DNA from: Burkholderiaceae bacterium
GTDB lineage: Bacteria > Pseudomonadota > Gammaproteobacteria > Burkholderiales > Burkholderiaceae_C
Assembly: GCA_016790575.1 (NCBI GenBank)
Contig: JAEUOU010000029.1
Span: forward strand, 1 to 64,000
Length of the DNA stretch: 64,000 nucleotides
Direction of reading: 5' to 3'
Shown here: positions 1-9,640 of the stretch, piece by piece
Layout of the letters: each line of letters starts with the position of its first letter
Position numbering within the stretch: the first letter of the stretch is position 1
Position numbers and translations under genes: made by a program
Notes under the pieces: model-generated
What the model was told of the DNA's origin: nothing
The model's input: the letters and a program-made list of their open reading frames with translations, nothing else
The model's database searches: none

Positions 1-992
<992 letters not shown>

Positions 993-1015
993 AGCCCCCT
1001 CCGCCGGAAAAATGA

Positions 1016-1041
1016 AACGCGCCCTCGGGCGCGTTTTTTTT
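1016..1041 (+). terminator. Intrinsic terminator of gap
   Basis: A 9-bp stem (AACGCGCCC / GGGCGCGTT) with a two-base loop is followed by a run of T. It lies 24 bases after the gap stop and before the end of the convergent topB. The opposite strand has a weaker T-rich tail, so it may also help end topB transcripts. Confidence 0.9.
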
Positions 1042-1067
1042 GGTTCGGTCGGCCTTGGTGCCGCCGA

Positions 1068-4025
1068 TCAGCCCAGGTGCTTGCCAGCGATCCCCGCCAG
1101 TTCGAACATGGTCACCTTCGGCTTGCCGAACACCGGCAACAGTTTGGCATCGGCATTGATGCTGCGCTTGTCGGCGGCGTCCTGCAGGCCGTTGGCTTTG
1201 ATGTAGTCCCACAGCTTCTTGATGACCTGGGTGCGCGCCACGGGCTCGGGACCGATCACGGCAGCCAGGGCCTCGCTGGGGACCTGGCCGGCTGCGGTGC
1301 TCGCCGCGCGGGTGCGCGGTGTTTTGGCCGCCGACGCAGCCGCCGTTTTCCTGGCCGGTGCCTTGCGGGCGGTCTTGGCGGGTGGTTTCGATGATTTTTG
1401 GCCCATACCCAGCGTATTTTGGTCTTTTTCAGCTACTGTTTTTGCAGCTGCTGCGCGACGCGGCGGGAACTTCGACGCCCGGGGTTCAAAGGCAAAGTTC
1501 ACCTTCCCGGCTTCGGCGTCCCAGACCAGGAAGGCTTTGAAGCTGCGACGTGTACGCATCGACACAAACTTGTCCAGCAGGTCGGTTTTACCTTCCGCCA
1601 GCAACTTGGCCATCTGTTCAGGTGCGACCGGCTGCTGCAGGATCACCTTGCCACTCTTGAAGTCGCAACTGGGTGTCGGCTGCGCCGCTGTCGGGACGGC
1701 CTTTTCGCAAACGTAGCTGCTGCCGTGCTCGCGCACGGGCGCGCCACACTTCGGGCAGGCCCCCAGCGGCGGGCTGTCGGACAGGTCGACCAGTTCACCG
1801 GTTTCTTCGGCTTTGCGGTCGTCACCGAAGTCGAACTCCAGCTTCCAGTTGCCTTCGTCTTCGCTGAATTTGAGCAGGAGTTCGGCGACAAACGGCCAGC
1901 CGGCCTTGGAGCGGAATCCCTCCAGCGGCCCGATTCGCCGATCCCGCAGGAACTGCTCGGCTTCGGCTGCTTCGAAGGTCCGCCCGCCGGGCACTTTGGT
2001 GAACGAGAAGCCACACCCGTCGGACTGCCCATCCGCGCCGGTGCAGGCGAAACGACGGTAGTTCTCCTTGACGATGCCACCGCAGTGCGGACAGGGCGCG
2101 GCGAGCGTGGCGTAGTCGCCCGGCACGGTGTCGCGGTCGTACTCCTTGGCCTTGCGCACGATGTGCTCGGTCATGGCGGCAATGTCGCGCATGAAGGCTT
2201 CGCGGCTGAGTTGGCCATGCTCCATCTGGGCCAGTTTGTATTCCCACTCGCCGGTCAACTCGGGGCGCGACAGTTCTTCGACCTGAAGGCCTCGCAGCAG
2301 TGTCATCAGCTGAAAGGCCTTGGCCGTGGGAATCAGCTCGCGGCCCTCGCGCAGGATGTATTTCTCGTTGAGCAGGCCTTCGATGATGGCGGCACGCGTG
2401 GCGGGCGTGCCCAGGCCTTTCTCCTGCATGGCCTCGCGCAATTCGTCGTCGTCGACCAGTTTGCCGGCACCTTCCATCGCGCCGAGCAGCGTGGCTTCGG
2501 AGTAGCGCGCGGGCGGGCGGGTCTTGAGTCCCTTGGGCTCGACCGCCTCGGCGCGCACCATCTCGCCAGGTTTCACGGGCACCAGGCTTTGGCCCTTGTC
2601 GCCCTCTTTCGCATCGGCCACTTCGGCAGCCGCTTCCTTGCCGTAGATGGCCAGCCAGCCAGGCCTGACCAGCACTTTCCCCTCGGTCTTGAAAGAATGA
2701 CCGACTGCCTGCGAAATGCGGGTGGTCACCAGGTATTCGGCGCTGGGGAAGAACACCGCCACGAAGCGCCGCGTCACCAGGTCGTACAGTTTTTGCTCTG
2801 CCTCGGACAGGCCGGATGGCGCCTGCAGCGTGGGGATGATGGCAAAGTGGTCGCTGACCTTGCTGTTGTCGAAGATGCGTTTGCTGGGCTTGACATAGCC
2901 CTCGTCCAGCGCGGTTCGGGCAAACGGCGCCAGGTGCCGCAAGCCGCTGTCAGCAAGCACGCCCATCGTCTGCCGGACCACCGGCACATAGTCTTCCGGC
3001 AGATAGCGGCTGTCGGTACGGGGGTAGGTCAAGGCTTTGTGGCGCTCGTACAGCGACTGTGCCAATGCCAGCGTGGTCTTCGCGGAAAAGCCGAAACGGC
3101 CATTGGCCTCGCGTTGCAGCGAGGTCAGGTCAAACAGCGCCGGCGAGGCCTGTGTGGTGGGTTTGCTCTCCTCGGTTACCGTGGCCGCTTTGCCGCGAAC
3201 CGCATCGGCGGTCGCCAGTGCCTCCCGGTGGCTCCACAGCCGGTCAGCCTTGCGCTCGGCATCGTCGGGGTCCTTTTTCCAGGACGGGTCGAACCACTTG
3301 GCGGTGTAGGTGCCGGCCTCGGCCAGGAAGCTGGCGTGAATCTCCCAATAGTCGCGGCTGACAAACCGGCGTATCTGTTCCTCTCGCTCCACGACGACGG
3401 CCAGCGTCGGAGTCTGCACCCGGCCCACCGTGGTCAGGAAGAAGCCCCCGTCGCGGGAATTGAAGGCCGTCAGCGCGCGGGTGCCGTTGATCCCGACCAG
3501 CCAGTCTGCTTCGGACCGGCTGCGGGCCGCGTCGGACAAGCCTTTCATCTGCCCGTCCGAGCGCAAGCTCTGGAAGCCTTCGCGGATCGCCTGCGGGGTC
3601 ATCGACTGCAGCCACAGTCGGCGCACCGGCTTGCCCAGGGGCTTGGCGCCGCCGGCATATTGCTCGATCAGGCGGAAGATCAGCTCGCCTTCGCGTCCGG
3701 CGTCACAGGCATTGACGATTTCGCCGACGTCCTTGCGGCGGGCCAGACGCACCACCGCATTCAGGCGCGTGCGGGTCTTGTCCACCGGCTTGAGGTCGAA
3801 GTGCGGCGGGATCACCGGCAAATGGGCAAAACTCCATTTGCCGCGTTTGACGTCGTACTGCTCGGGGGCCTGGATTTCCACCAGATGTCCCACCGCACTG
3901 GTGACGACATGGGTGTCGTTTTCGAAATGTTCGTCGTGTTTTTCGAATCGGCCCACGACCGGCGTCAGCGCACGGACGATGTCCTGCGCCACCGAAGGCT
4001 TCTCGGCTATGACCAAGGTTTTCAT
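1068..4025 (-). CDS. topB: DNA topoisomerase III with C-terminal SWIB domain
   Basis: Type IA topoisomerase that passes single DNA strands and resolves replication or recombination intermediates. At 985 aa it is longer than E. coli TopB (about 650 aa). The start MKTLVIAEKPS is the family N-terminus; an upstream in-frame extension was discarded. The TOPRIM acidic motif DAGREGE is at 108-114 and the catalytic tyrosine is Y334 in LTYPRTDSRY. Two Cys-rich zinc-ribbon-like modules follow (CPHCGG...C...C and CPKCGA...C...C), then a Lys/Ala-rich linker. The last ~75 residues (IKKLWDYIKANGLQD ... LLPVFG) match a SWIB/MDM2-type domain. Residues ~856-880 of the linker are encoded by a copy of a dispersed repeat. 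It is divergent from the SET-domain gene, with 89 bases between the starts. Confidence 0.95.
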   Translation of the reverse strand: MKTLVIAEKPSVAQDIVRALTPVVGRFEKHDEHFENDTHVVTSAVGHLVEIQAPEQYDVKRGKWSFAHLPVIPPHFDLKPVDKTRTRLNAVVRLARRKDVGEIVNACDAGREGELIFRLIEQYAGGAKPLGKPVRRLWLQSMTPQAIREGFQSLRSDGQMKGLSDAARSRSEADWLVGINGTRALTAFNSRDGGFFLTTVGRVQTPTLAVVVEREEQIRRFVSRDYWEIHASFLAEAGTYTAKWFDPSWKKDPDDAERKADRLWSHREALATADAVRGKAATVTEESKPTTQASPALFDLTSLQREANGRFGFSAKTTLALAQSLYERHKALTYPRTDSRYLPEDYVPVVRQTMGVLADSGLRHLAPFARTALDEGYVKPSKRIFDNSKVSDHFAIIPTLQAPSGLSEAEQKLYDLVTRRFVAVFFPSAEYLVTTRISQAVGHSFKTEGKVLVRPGWLAIYGKEAAAEVADAKEGDKGQSLVPVKPGEMVRAEAVEPKGLKTRPPARYSEATLLGAMEGAGKLVDDDELREAMQEKGLGTPATRAAIIEGLLNEKYILREGRELIPTAKAFQLMTLLRGLQVEELSRPELTGEWEYKLAQMEHGQLSREAFMRDIAAMTEHIVRKAKEYDRDTVPGDYATLAAPCPHCGGIVKENYRRFACTGADGQSDGCGFSFTKVPGGRTFEAAEAEQFLRDRRIGPLEGFRSKAGWPFVAELLLKFSEDEGNWKLEFDFGDDRKAEETGELVDLSDSPPLGACPKCGAPVREHGSSYVCEKAVPTAAQPTPSCDFKSGKVILQQPVAPEQMAKLLAEGKTDLLDKFVSMRTRRSFKAFLVWDAEAGKVNFAFEPRASKFPPRRAAAAKTVAEKDQNTLGMGQKSSKPPAKTARKAPARKTAAASAAKTPRTRAASTAAGQVPSEALAAVIGPEPVARTQVIKKLWDYIKANGLQDAADKRSINADAKLLPVFGKPKVTMFELAGIAGKHLG
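1389..1460 (+). repeat. Dispersed box-plus-hairpin repeat, copy A (inside topB)
   Basis: Carries CATACCCAGCGT at 1404-1415, then GGTC at 1421-1424 and a hairpin CAGCT/AGCTG (1430-1434 with 1446-1450). It lies antisense to topB and is translated in frame as part of the low-complexity linker between the zinc-ribbon region and the SWIB domain. Its AT content is higher than the surrounding coding DNA. Confidence 0.75.
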
Positions 4026-4114
4026 CACTCTACAATCCCTTCCTCGCGTGCGCCAGCGCGCGGACACCCGCACATGCACCCGTGCGCACACACACCCACT
4101 GACCTTACCAAAAA

Positions 4115-4630
4115 ATGCCCACGGCACCGCAAGCGTCCCGCACCAAGGGCCGGCGTATCCAGATCCGGCGCTCGGGCGTCCACGGCAAGGGCGTCTTTGC
4201 ACTGGTCCCGATCATGGCCGGTGAGACCCTGCTGGAGTACACCGGCGAGGTCATCACGTGGCAGGAAGCGCAGGACCGCCATCCTCACGACCCGGCCGAT
4301 CCGAACCACACGTTCTATTTCCACGTCGACAATGACCGCGTCATCGACGCCCTGGTCGGGGGCAATGCATCGCGCTGGATCAATCACAGTTGTGATCCGA
4401 ATTGCGAGGCCGATGAACGCGACGGACGAATCTTCATCGTCGCGATGCGGGACATTGCGGCAGGCGAGGAATTGAACTATGACTACGGCCTGATCGTGGA
4501 AGAGCGTTACACGCCCAAGCTGAAGGCAGAGTACCCCTGCCACTGTGGCAGCGCCCACTGCCGCGGCACCCTGCTGGCACCCAAACGGGGGGGGCGTCGA
4601 CCCCTTTCACGTGAAGGTGGTGGTCGCTGA
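4115..4630 (+). CDS. SET-domain protein-lysine methyltransferase
   Basis: A 171-residue protein that is almost only a SET domain. This family transfers methyl groups from S-adenosylmethionine to lysines of proteins. Visible motifs: GVHGKGVFA (21-29), the SAM/pseudoknot motif NHSCDPNC (90-97), the YDY motif (122-124) and a post-SET zinc-binding cysteine cluster CHCGSAHCRG (142-151). The ATG at 4115 lies downstream of an A-rich stretch; no strong Shine-Dalgarno is seen. birA starts 5 bases after its stop, so the two are probably cotranscribed. Bacterial SET proteins are known from Chlamydia and some proteobacteria. The substrate here is unknown; the neighbouring TopB-SWIB makes a DNA-associated protein an attractive guess. 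Confidence 0.9.
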   Translation: MPTAPQASRTKGRRIQIRRSGVHGKGVFALVPIMAGETLLEYTGEVITWQEAQDRHPHDPADPNHTFYFHVDNDRVIDALVGGNASRWINHSCDPNCEADERDGRIFIVAMRDIAAGEELNYDYGLIVEERYTPKLKAEYPCHCGSAHCRGTLLAPKRGGRRPLSREGGGR

Positions 4631-4635
4631 ATTCC

Positions 4636-5451
4636 ATGGGCGAAAACGGCATGTCTGCAAACCCACCTGCAGCGGCGCGCGAGCTGGCGCAGGCAGCCCG
4701 GTCGATAGCGTCCGAGTGGAGCGGCACGATGCCGGGCTGGGCGGTCGAGGTCGTCGAAGAGATTGACTCGACCAACTCGGAACTGATGCGCCGCATCCGT
4801 CAAGGGCGCGGACAGCCGGTACTGCTGGTCGCGGAACACCAGACGGCTGGCCGTGGCCGCCTGGGACGCGACTGGGCATCGCAGCCCGGCCGCAGTCTGA
4901 CGTTTTCCCTGAGCCTTCCCCTGACACCCCGGGATTGGTCGGGTTTGTCACTGGTCGTCGGACTGAGTCTGGCCGAGTCACTGCACCCGCAGATCGGACT
5001 GAAGTGGCCCAATGACCTGTGGTGGCAGGACCGCAAGCTGGGCGGCATCCTGGTGGAAACCGCGTCGCTCGGGGAGCAGCGCCATGTGGTGGTCGGCGTA
5101 GGCCTCAATCTCACCGCGCCAGGCCCCTCCCGGGCCATGCGCACACCGCCAGCCGGCCTGGATTCATTGCTGCCCGGGATTTCGGCCGCGGCGGCGCTGG
5201 CCTGTGGGGTTTCGCCGCTGCTGATGGCTCTGCGCGCCTTCGCCCAGGCGGGCTTTGCGCCCTGGCAGAGCCGGTTCAACAGCCGCGACGTCCTTCGGGA
5301 TCGCTTGCTGACTCTGTCGGATGGAAGCACCGGTTGGGGACGCGGGACGAACAGCACTGGGGAGTACCTGGTCGAGTCACCGTCGGGGATGGTGCGGGTT
5401 TCCAGCGCCGAGTTGAGCCTGCGCCCCGCCGAAGCGGCAGGAGCGCCCTGA
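4636..5451 (+). CDS. birA: Biotin-[acetyl-CoA-carboxylase] ligase
   Basis: Activates biotin to biotinyl-AMP and attaches it to the lysine of carrier domains such as AccB. At 271 aa it lacks the N-terminal winged-helix domain of E. coli BirA, so it is a ligase only and not a repressor. Motifs: DSTN (44-47), the biotin/ATP loop GRGRLGRDW (72-80), KWPNDL (123-128) and KLGGIL (134-139), and a short C-terminal SH3-like part. It lies right behind the SET gene and shares one base with the next start (TGATG), which suggests translational coupling. Likely clients in this window are the biotin carrier at 52.2 kb and the biotinyl fusion at 58.4-60.3 kb. ATG 4636 and ATG 4651 are both possible starts. 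Confidence 0.95.
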   Translation: MGENGMSANPPAAARELAQAARSIASEWSGTMPGWAVEVVEEIDSTNSELMRRIRQGRGQPVLLVAEHQTAGRGRLGRDWASQPGRSLTFSLSLPLTPRDWSGLSLVVGLSLAESLHPQIGLKWPNDLWWQDRKLGGILVETASLGEQRHVVVGVGLNLTAPGPSRAMRTPPAGLDSLLPGISAAAALACGVSPLLMALRAFAQAGFAPWQSRFNSRDVLRDRLLTLSDGSTGWGRGTNSTGEYLVESPSGMVRVSSAELSLRPAEAAGAP

Positions 5452-6137
5452 TGCGCCTGTTGGTGTTGTTGCTGCTGGCACTCAACGGCCTGTATTTCGG
5501 CTGGACGCAAGGCTGGTTTGCCGGGCTCGGCCTGGCTCCGGGCGCGCTGACCGAGCCTCAGCGACACGGGCAACAGGTGGCGCCGGAGCGGATTCGCCTG
5601 CTGGCGGCCTCGGAAGCGCGACAGCTGGAGTCTGCAGCAGCAGCGGCCGCAACGGCCTCAGCGGCGGCGGCGGCGGCCGGGTCGACAGTCTGCCTGATCG
5701 GCGGCTTGTTCGATGAAGCAAAAGCCCGGACCGTTCGGCAAGCCCTGGAGCAGGCCGGCCTGCCGGCCGGTTCCTGGGTCATCGAGCCCGCGACCGAGCC
5801 GGCGCGCTGGATCATCTACATGGGGCCGTATCCCTCCGCCGATGCGGTCAATCGCAAGCGAACCGAGTTGCGCGGCATTGGCGTGGTGTACAGCCCGCTG
5901 GTCAATCCGGCACTGGAGCCGGGTCTGTCGCTGGGTCGTTTCGCAAGCTCTGCCGAGGCCACGACGGCCATGAATGGCCTGACCGCACGGGGTGTACGGA
6001 CCGCCCGGGTCGTGCAGGAGGTGGCGGAAGTCCGCGGCTTCCAGCTGCGGGTGGTCGAGGCAGACAGCACACAGCGCACTCGGCTCGAAGAACTCTCGCG
6101 CGGCTGGTTCGGGAAAAGCCTGCAACCATGCCGCTGA
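5451..6137 (+). CDS. Membrane-anchored SPOR-domain-like protein
   Basis: A 228-aa protein with an N-terminal hydrophobic anchor (MRLLVLLLLALNGLYFGW), an Ala-rich linker (about 60-78), and a C-terminal part containing SPOR-like repeats (VCLIGGLFDEAKARTVRQAL, then LSLGRFASSAEATTAMNGL). SPOR domains bind denuded septal peptidoglycan and serve in cell division. The start ATG overlaps the birA stop by one base. A longer in-frame ORF begins inside birA and was discarded. The exact role is not known from sequence. Confidence 0.75.
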   Translation: MRLLVLLLLALNGLYFGWTQGWFAGLGLAPGALTEPQRHGQQVAPERIRLLAASEARQLESAAAAAATASAAAAAAGSTVCLIGGLFDEAKARTVRQALEQAGLPAGSWVIEPATEPARWIIYMGPYPSADAVNRKRTELRGIGVVYSPLVNPALEPGLSLGRFASSAEATTAMNGLTARGVRTARVVQEVAEVRGFQLRVVEADSTQRTRLEELSRGWFGKSLQPCR

Positions 6138-6170
6138 CCGCGGTTGTTTCGTTTTCTTTGGAGGCCTACG

Positions 6171-6830
6171 ATGACCATGAAACTTTTCTTCGCTGCTGGC
6201 GCCTGCTCCTTTGTTCCTCACACGCTGCTGGAGGCGAGCGGGCGGCCATTTGACAGCCAACTGGTCAAGCTGCACAAGGGCGAGCACCGCGAGGCTGCTT
6301 TTCTCGCCCTCAATGCGCGCGGGCAGGTTCCTGTCCTGGTAGCGGATTCGGTGGCGATCACCCAGATTGTTGCGATCGCACTGTTTCTGGACGAGCAGTT
6401 CCCGGACTGTGGCTTCCTGCCCCGCGAGGGCATCGCCCGGGCCAAGGCGCTGGAGACCTTGTGCTGGATGAACAACACCGTGCATCCGACGTTCACCCAT
6501 GTTTTCATGCCCCAGAAATTTACGGACGATCCCCAAGCGCAGGCCAGTGTTCGGTTGGCCAATACCCAGCTCTTCCGGGAGCAGTTGCGGGAACTGCAGG
6601 CGATCGTGACCGGTTCAGCCGCCACGGCTAGTGGCTGGCTTTCCGGGTCGCATTTTGGCCCGCTGGACGCCTATGCGTTGACCTTGGTTCGCTGGGGCAG
6701 CATGGTCGGCATTGACCCGGCTTCGATGCCCGAACTGTGGTCTTTTGTTCAGCGTGTGGCGGCCCATGAGCCGGTTGCTGTGGTCATCGCCCGAGAACGC
6801 CTGCAACTGAACATGTTCCGACCGGCCTGA
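6171..6830 (+). CDS. Glutathione S-transferase family protein
   Basis: Soluble GST-fold protein of 219 aa with an N-terminal thioredoxin-like domain (MKLFFAAGACSFVPH, with a beta-class Cys at the active site, C12 counting from MTMK) and an all-helical C-terminal half. The cis-proline motif QVPVL is present. A GGAGG six bases upstream supports the ATG at 6171 over the one at 6177. It ends four bases before the convergent sensor kinase. The substrate is unknown; family members conjugate glutathione to electrophiles or act as peroxidases or isomerases. Confidence 0.88.
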   Translation: MTMKLFFAAGACSFVPHTLLEASGRPFDSQLVKLHKGEHREAAFLALNARGQVPVLVADSVAITQIVAIALFLDEQFPDCGFLPREGIARAKALETLCWMNNTVHPTFTHVFMPQKFTDDPQAQASVRLANTQLFREQLRELQAIVTGSAATASGWLSGSHFGPLDAYALTLVRWGSMVGIDPASMPELWSFVQRVAAHEPVAVVIARERLQLNMFRPA

Positions 6831-6834
6831 ACGG

Positions 6835-8283
6835 TCAGGCGTCGACGATCGGCAGCGACTGGAAACGGACCTGGAAGCGTGCCCCCGGTGGGGTCTTGCC
6901 GGGGTAGGTTTCTTCGACCTCGACGGCACCCTGGTGCTGGCGCGCAATTTCGCTGACGATGGGCAGCCCCAGCCCGGAGCCGTCGACATTGGTTCCCAAC
7001 GAGCGGTAGAAGGGGCGGAAAACCAGCTCGACTTCAGCCGCGGGGATGCCCGGTCCATTGTCTTCCACCTGCAACAACAGAATCTGGCCATAGGGATCCG
7101 CCAGTACCCTGACGGTCACCACCCCCGGCGCCTGGGGTGATGTCGGCGTGTAGTTCAACGCGTTGTTGACCAGATTTCGCACCATTTCCTGCAACAGAAC
7201 CGGGTTTCCGCGCATCATGACGCCGGGGGCGCCGGGTTCCACGCCTTCGTAGCCGAGATCGTGGCCTTTCTCGAGCGCCCGTGGCACCGTGTCCCGCACG
7301 ACATCCATGGTGAGTGCGGCGAGGTCGCAAGGCTGGGTCTGGATCGATGTGCCGCCACTTTCCGCTCGGGCGAGTGCCAGCAGCTGGTTGACGGTATGGG
7401 TGGCGCGAACGCTCGAGTGTTCGATCTGCCGCAGGGTATGGGCCAATTCCTCTTTGCTGGCGCCTTCCCTCAATGCCAGATCGGCCTGCATGCGCAGGCC
7501 AGCCAAGGGGGTTTTCAATTGGTGGGCGGCATCGGCCAGAAACCGCTTCTGGGTCTGGATCGAATCCTTGAGGCGCTGCAGCAGGCCGTTGACCGAATTG
7601 ACCAGCGGTGCGACCTCCAGGGGTACGGACCGGGTATCGAGGGGGCTGAGGTCATCGCTGCGGCGGGCACGGATTCGGGCTTCCAGCTGCGACAAGGGCT
7701 TGATTCCCCGCACCAGCGCCAGCCAGACCAGAAACACGGCAAGCGGCAGGATGACAAACTGCGGCAACATGACCCCCTTGATGATCTCGGTGGCGAGCAC
7801 CTTGCGCTTCTCTCGGGTTTCGGCCACCTGAACCAGCGCCGGGCGGGCGGTTCCGGGCCCCAGGCGAATCCAGACATAAGCGATGCGGACGTCGGTTCCC
7901 CGGTATTCGTCATCGCGCAGCAGGACTTCACCGGGCTTGACCAGATCGAGATTGTCGGTGGGTGCCGGCAGGTTCCTTTCGCCACTGAGATAGTCACCGC
8001 GCGGTCCGAGCACCTGGTAGTGAACCTGGTCGGAATCGTCGGCGCGGAGCAGTTCGCTGGCCGGTTGGGGAAGATTGAACTGGATTCGAGCGGAAGGGCC
8101 GACATGCAGCAGCTGGGCCAAAGCCTGAGCGTTGTAGACCAGTGCCCGGTCAAATGGTTTGTTGGCAATTTCCTGGGCAACCAGCCAGGTCAAGGCCAGG
8201 CTGACCGGCCACAGCAAAAGCAGCGGCGTGAGCATCCAGTCGAGGATCTCCCCGAACAGGGAACGCTGGTCTCGGTGAAACAT
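6835..8283 (-). CDS. Sensor histidine kinase, TctE/QseC-like
   Basis: Membrane sensor of a two-component system, 482 aa. TM1 spans about 17-37 and TM2 about 172-192, with a roughly 130-residue periplasmic domain between them. A HAMP-like region is followed by the phospho-accepting H254 in ADAAHQLKTPLAG, the N box (RNLVNNALNYTP) and G boxes (VEDNGPGIP, GSGLGLPIVSEIARQ). It follows the response regulator gene by 18 bases in the same operon. The N-terminal layout resembles the TctE family, which responds to tricarboxylates in other bacteria. The ligand here is not predictable. Confidence 0.93.
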   Translation of the reverse strand: MFHRDQRSLFGEILDWMLTPLLLLWPVSLALTWLVAQEIANKPFDRALVYNAQALAQLLHVGPSARIQFNLPQPASELLRADDSDQVHYQVLGPRGDYLSGERNLPAPTDNLDLVKPGEVLLRDDEYRGTDVRIAYVWIRLGPGTARPALVQVAETREKRKVLATEIIKGVMLPQFVILPLAVFLVWLALVRGIKPLSQLEARIRARRSDDLSPLDTRSVPLEVAPLVNSVNGLLQRLKDSIQTQKRFLADAAHQLKTPLAGLRMQADLALREGASKEELAHTLRQIEHSSVRATHTVNQLLALARAESGGTSIQTQPCDLAALTMDVVRDTVPRALEKGHDLGYEGVEPGAPGVMMRGNPVLLQEMVRNLVNNALNYTPTSPQAPGVVTVRVLADPYGQILLLQVEDNGPGIPAAEVELVFRPFYRSLGTNVDGSGLGLPIVSEIARQHQGAVEVEETYPGKTPPGARFQVRFQSLPIVDA

Positions 8284-8301
8284 CGGCGCGGGTGCCGGTG
8301 T

Positions 8302-8976
8302 TCAGTTGGGGATTTTTTCCAGGCAGTAACCCAATCCCCGCACGGTTGCGATCCGGATCGGTCCCTTTTCGATTTTTTTTCGCAGCCGGTGGATGTAGAC
8401 CTCAATGGCGTTGTTGCTGACTTCTTCACCCCATTCGCAAAGACGTTCTACGAGCTGGTCTTTGCTGACGAGCCGCCCGGCGCGCTGGAGCAGCACTTCC
8501 AGAAGGCCCAGTTCACGGGCAGAGAGCTCCACCATCTTGCCGTCAATGGTGGCCACGCGACCGGTCTGATCGTAGATCAGCGGTCCATGCTTGATCTGGG
8601 ATGACGCCGTGCCCAGTCCTCGCCGTGTCAGCGCCCGAACGCGGGCTTCGAGTTCATGCAGGCTGAACGGTTTGGCCATGTAGTCATCAGCGCCGTAATC
8701 CAGCCCTTTGACCCGTTCTTCCACGCTGTCGGCCGCGGTCAGTATCAAGACGGGTAACGCAGAACCCCGTCCGCGCAGGCGTCGCAACACTTCCAGTCCA
8801 TGCATCCGGGGCAGGCCCAGGTCCAGGATGAGCAGGTCAAACTCATGGTTGGTCATCAGCGCCGCATCGGCTTCGGTGCCCGTCGCGACATGATCCACCG
8901 CGGCGCCAGATGCCCGCAAAGTGCGCAACAGGCCGTCGGCCAGGACATGGTCATCTTCAGCGATCAGAATCCTCAC
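8302..8976 (-). CDS. OmpR-family response regulator, TctD/QseB-like
   Basis: DNA-binding partner of the kinase downstream, 224 aa. The receiver domain has acidic residues D8/D9, phosphoacceptor D52 (LLILDLGLP), T80 and K102 (YMAKPF). The C-terminal winged helix (about 125-222) ends in IRIATVRGLGYCL, typical of the OmpR/PhoB class. The start is GTG, supported by AGGAGG a few bases upstream. It is first gene of the two-gene operon. Confidence 0.95.
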   Translation of the reverse strand: MRILIAEDDHVLADGLLRTLRASGAAVDHVATGTEADAALMTNHEFDLLILDLGLPRMHGLEVLRRLRGRGSALPVLILTAADSVEERVKGLDYGADDYMAKPFSLHELEARVRALTRRGLGTASSQIKHGPLIYDQTGRVATIDGKMVELSARELGLLEVLLQRAGRLVSKDQLVERLCEWGEEVSNNAIEVYIHRLRKKIEKGPIRIATVRGLGYCLEKIPN

Positions 8977-9045
8977 GGCTTGCCTCCTGGGAATGACATT
9001 CCCTGCCGAGGGAATTCTAGAACGATGGCTCCTGTTTGTGGTAAC

Positions 9046-9585
9046 TCATGACGCATAGACATCCAGTCCGATTGCGATGACTGCGGCAACCTGCTCGCCG
9101 ACCGCTTCCGTGAATTCTTCTTCTGCCTGCGCGATGGCGCGCCCGAATGCTCCGTGCCAGGCGAGTCCCAGCGCGGTGTAGCGGATGATTTTGGCCCGGC
9201 CATCCCGGGTGTCTGCCTCTTTTCGGACCAGCCCCCATGCCTCACATTGGGCAACGAGGTCCGCCATGGCCTGTTTGCTCATGTTGGCTCGTTCGGCCAG
9301 TTCGGTCAGGCGGGTACCACCGAGGTCCAGATGCCGGGTAATGTGAATGTGGGCCGCGCCGACCTTCTGGCGTGTCGCCAGATTTGCGAGCGCCAGAGGA
9401 ACTTCGTCGTCGTGGGCCATCAGGACAAGGACACGGTTGTCAAAACGCCGCAACGCTTCGCCAAGTCGGCGACCCAGATGTTGATGACGCCAGGAGTCAG
9501 ATCGGTCGCTCACCGGGATTTGGTCATTTAAACTGACTAAATTTTCTATTTTTTCTGGTTTATCTGTCAATACAATGCTGCTCAT
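9046..9585 (-). CDS. MarR-family transcriptional regulator
   Basis: A 179-residue winged-helix protein. The recognition region [25 protein letters not shown] is followed by a wing with the D-x-R-D-G-R signature ([15 protein letters not shown]), as in MarR dimers. It is transcribed divergently from recA, with only 55 bases between the starts, so the promoters must overlap or abut. The region around the start is much more AT-rich than the surroundings. MarR proteins usually respond to phenolic ligands; target genes are unknown. Confidence 0.88.
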   Translation of the reverse strand: MSSIVLTDKPEKIENLVSLNDQIPVSDRSDSWRHQHLGRRLGEALRRFDNRVLVLMAHDDEVPLALANLATRQKVGAAHIHITRHLDLGGTRLTELAERANMSKQAMADLVAQCEAWGLVRKEADTRDGRAKIIRYTALGLAWHGAFGRAIAQAEEEFTEAVGEQVAAVIAIGLDVYAS

Positions 9586-9593
9586 TCATCCAG

Positions 9594-9609
9594 CTGTTTG
9601 TATTTACAG
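9594..9609 (+). promoter_or_regulatory. LexA (SOS) box upstream of recA
   Basis: CTGT-N8-ACAG (CTGTTTGTATTTACAG) matches the E. coli-type LexA operator and lies 32 bases before the recA ATG. SOS control of recA is established in many proteobacteria; the match here is exact in the eight conserved positions. It also lies only nine bases from the start of the divergent marR. Confidence 0.88.
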
Positions 9610-9640
9610 TTTCTTTAATCTGTCCTTCCGGAGGCTTTCC

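Noticed and set aside
3061-3090. CAATGCCAGCGTGGTC resembling the dispersed repeat box
   Set aside because: It lacks the spacer and hairpin and lies in the conserved core of topB, so chance similarity.
1398-4475. Very long ORF (about 1025 codons) on the plus strand opposite topB
   Set aside because: Mirrors the high-GC third-position bias of topB; no domain is recognisable and the protein would be full of Arg/Gly/His without homology.
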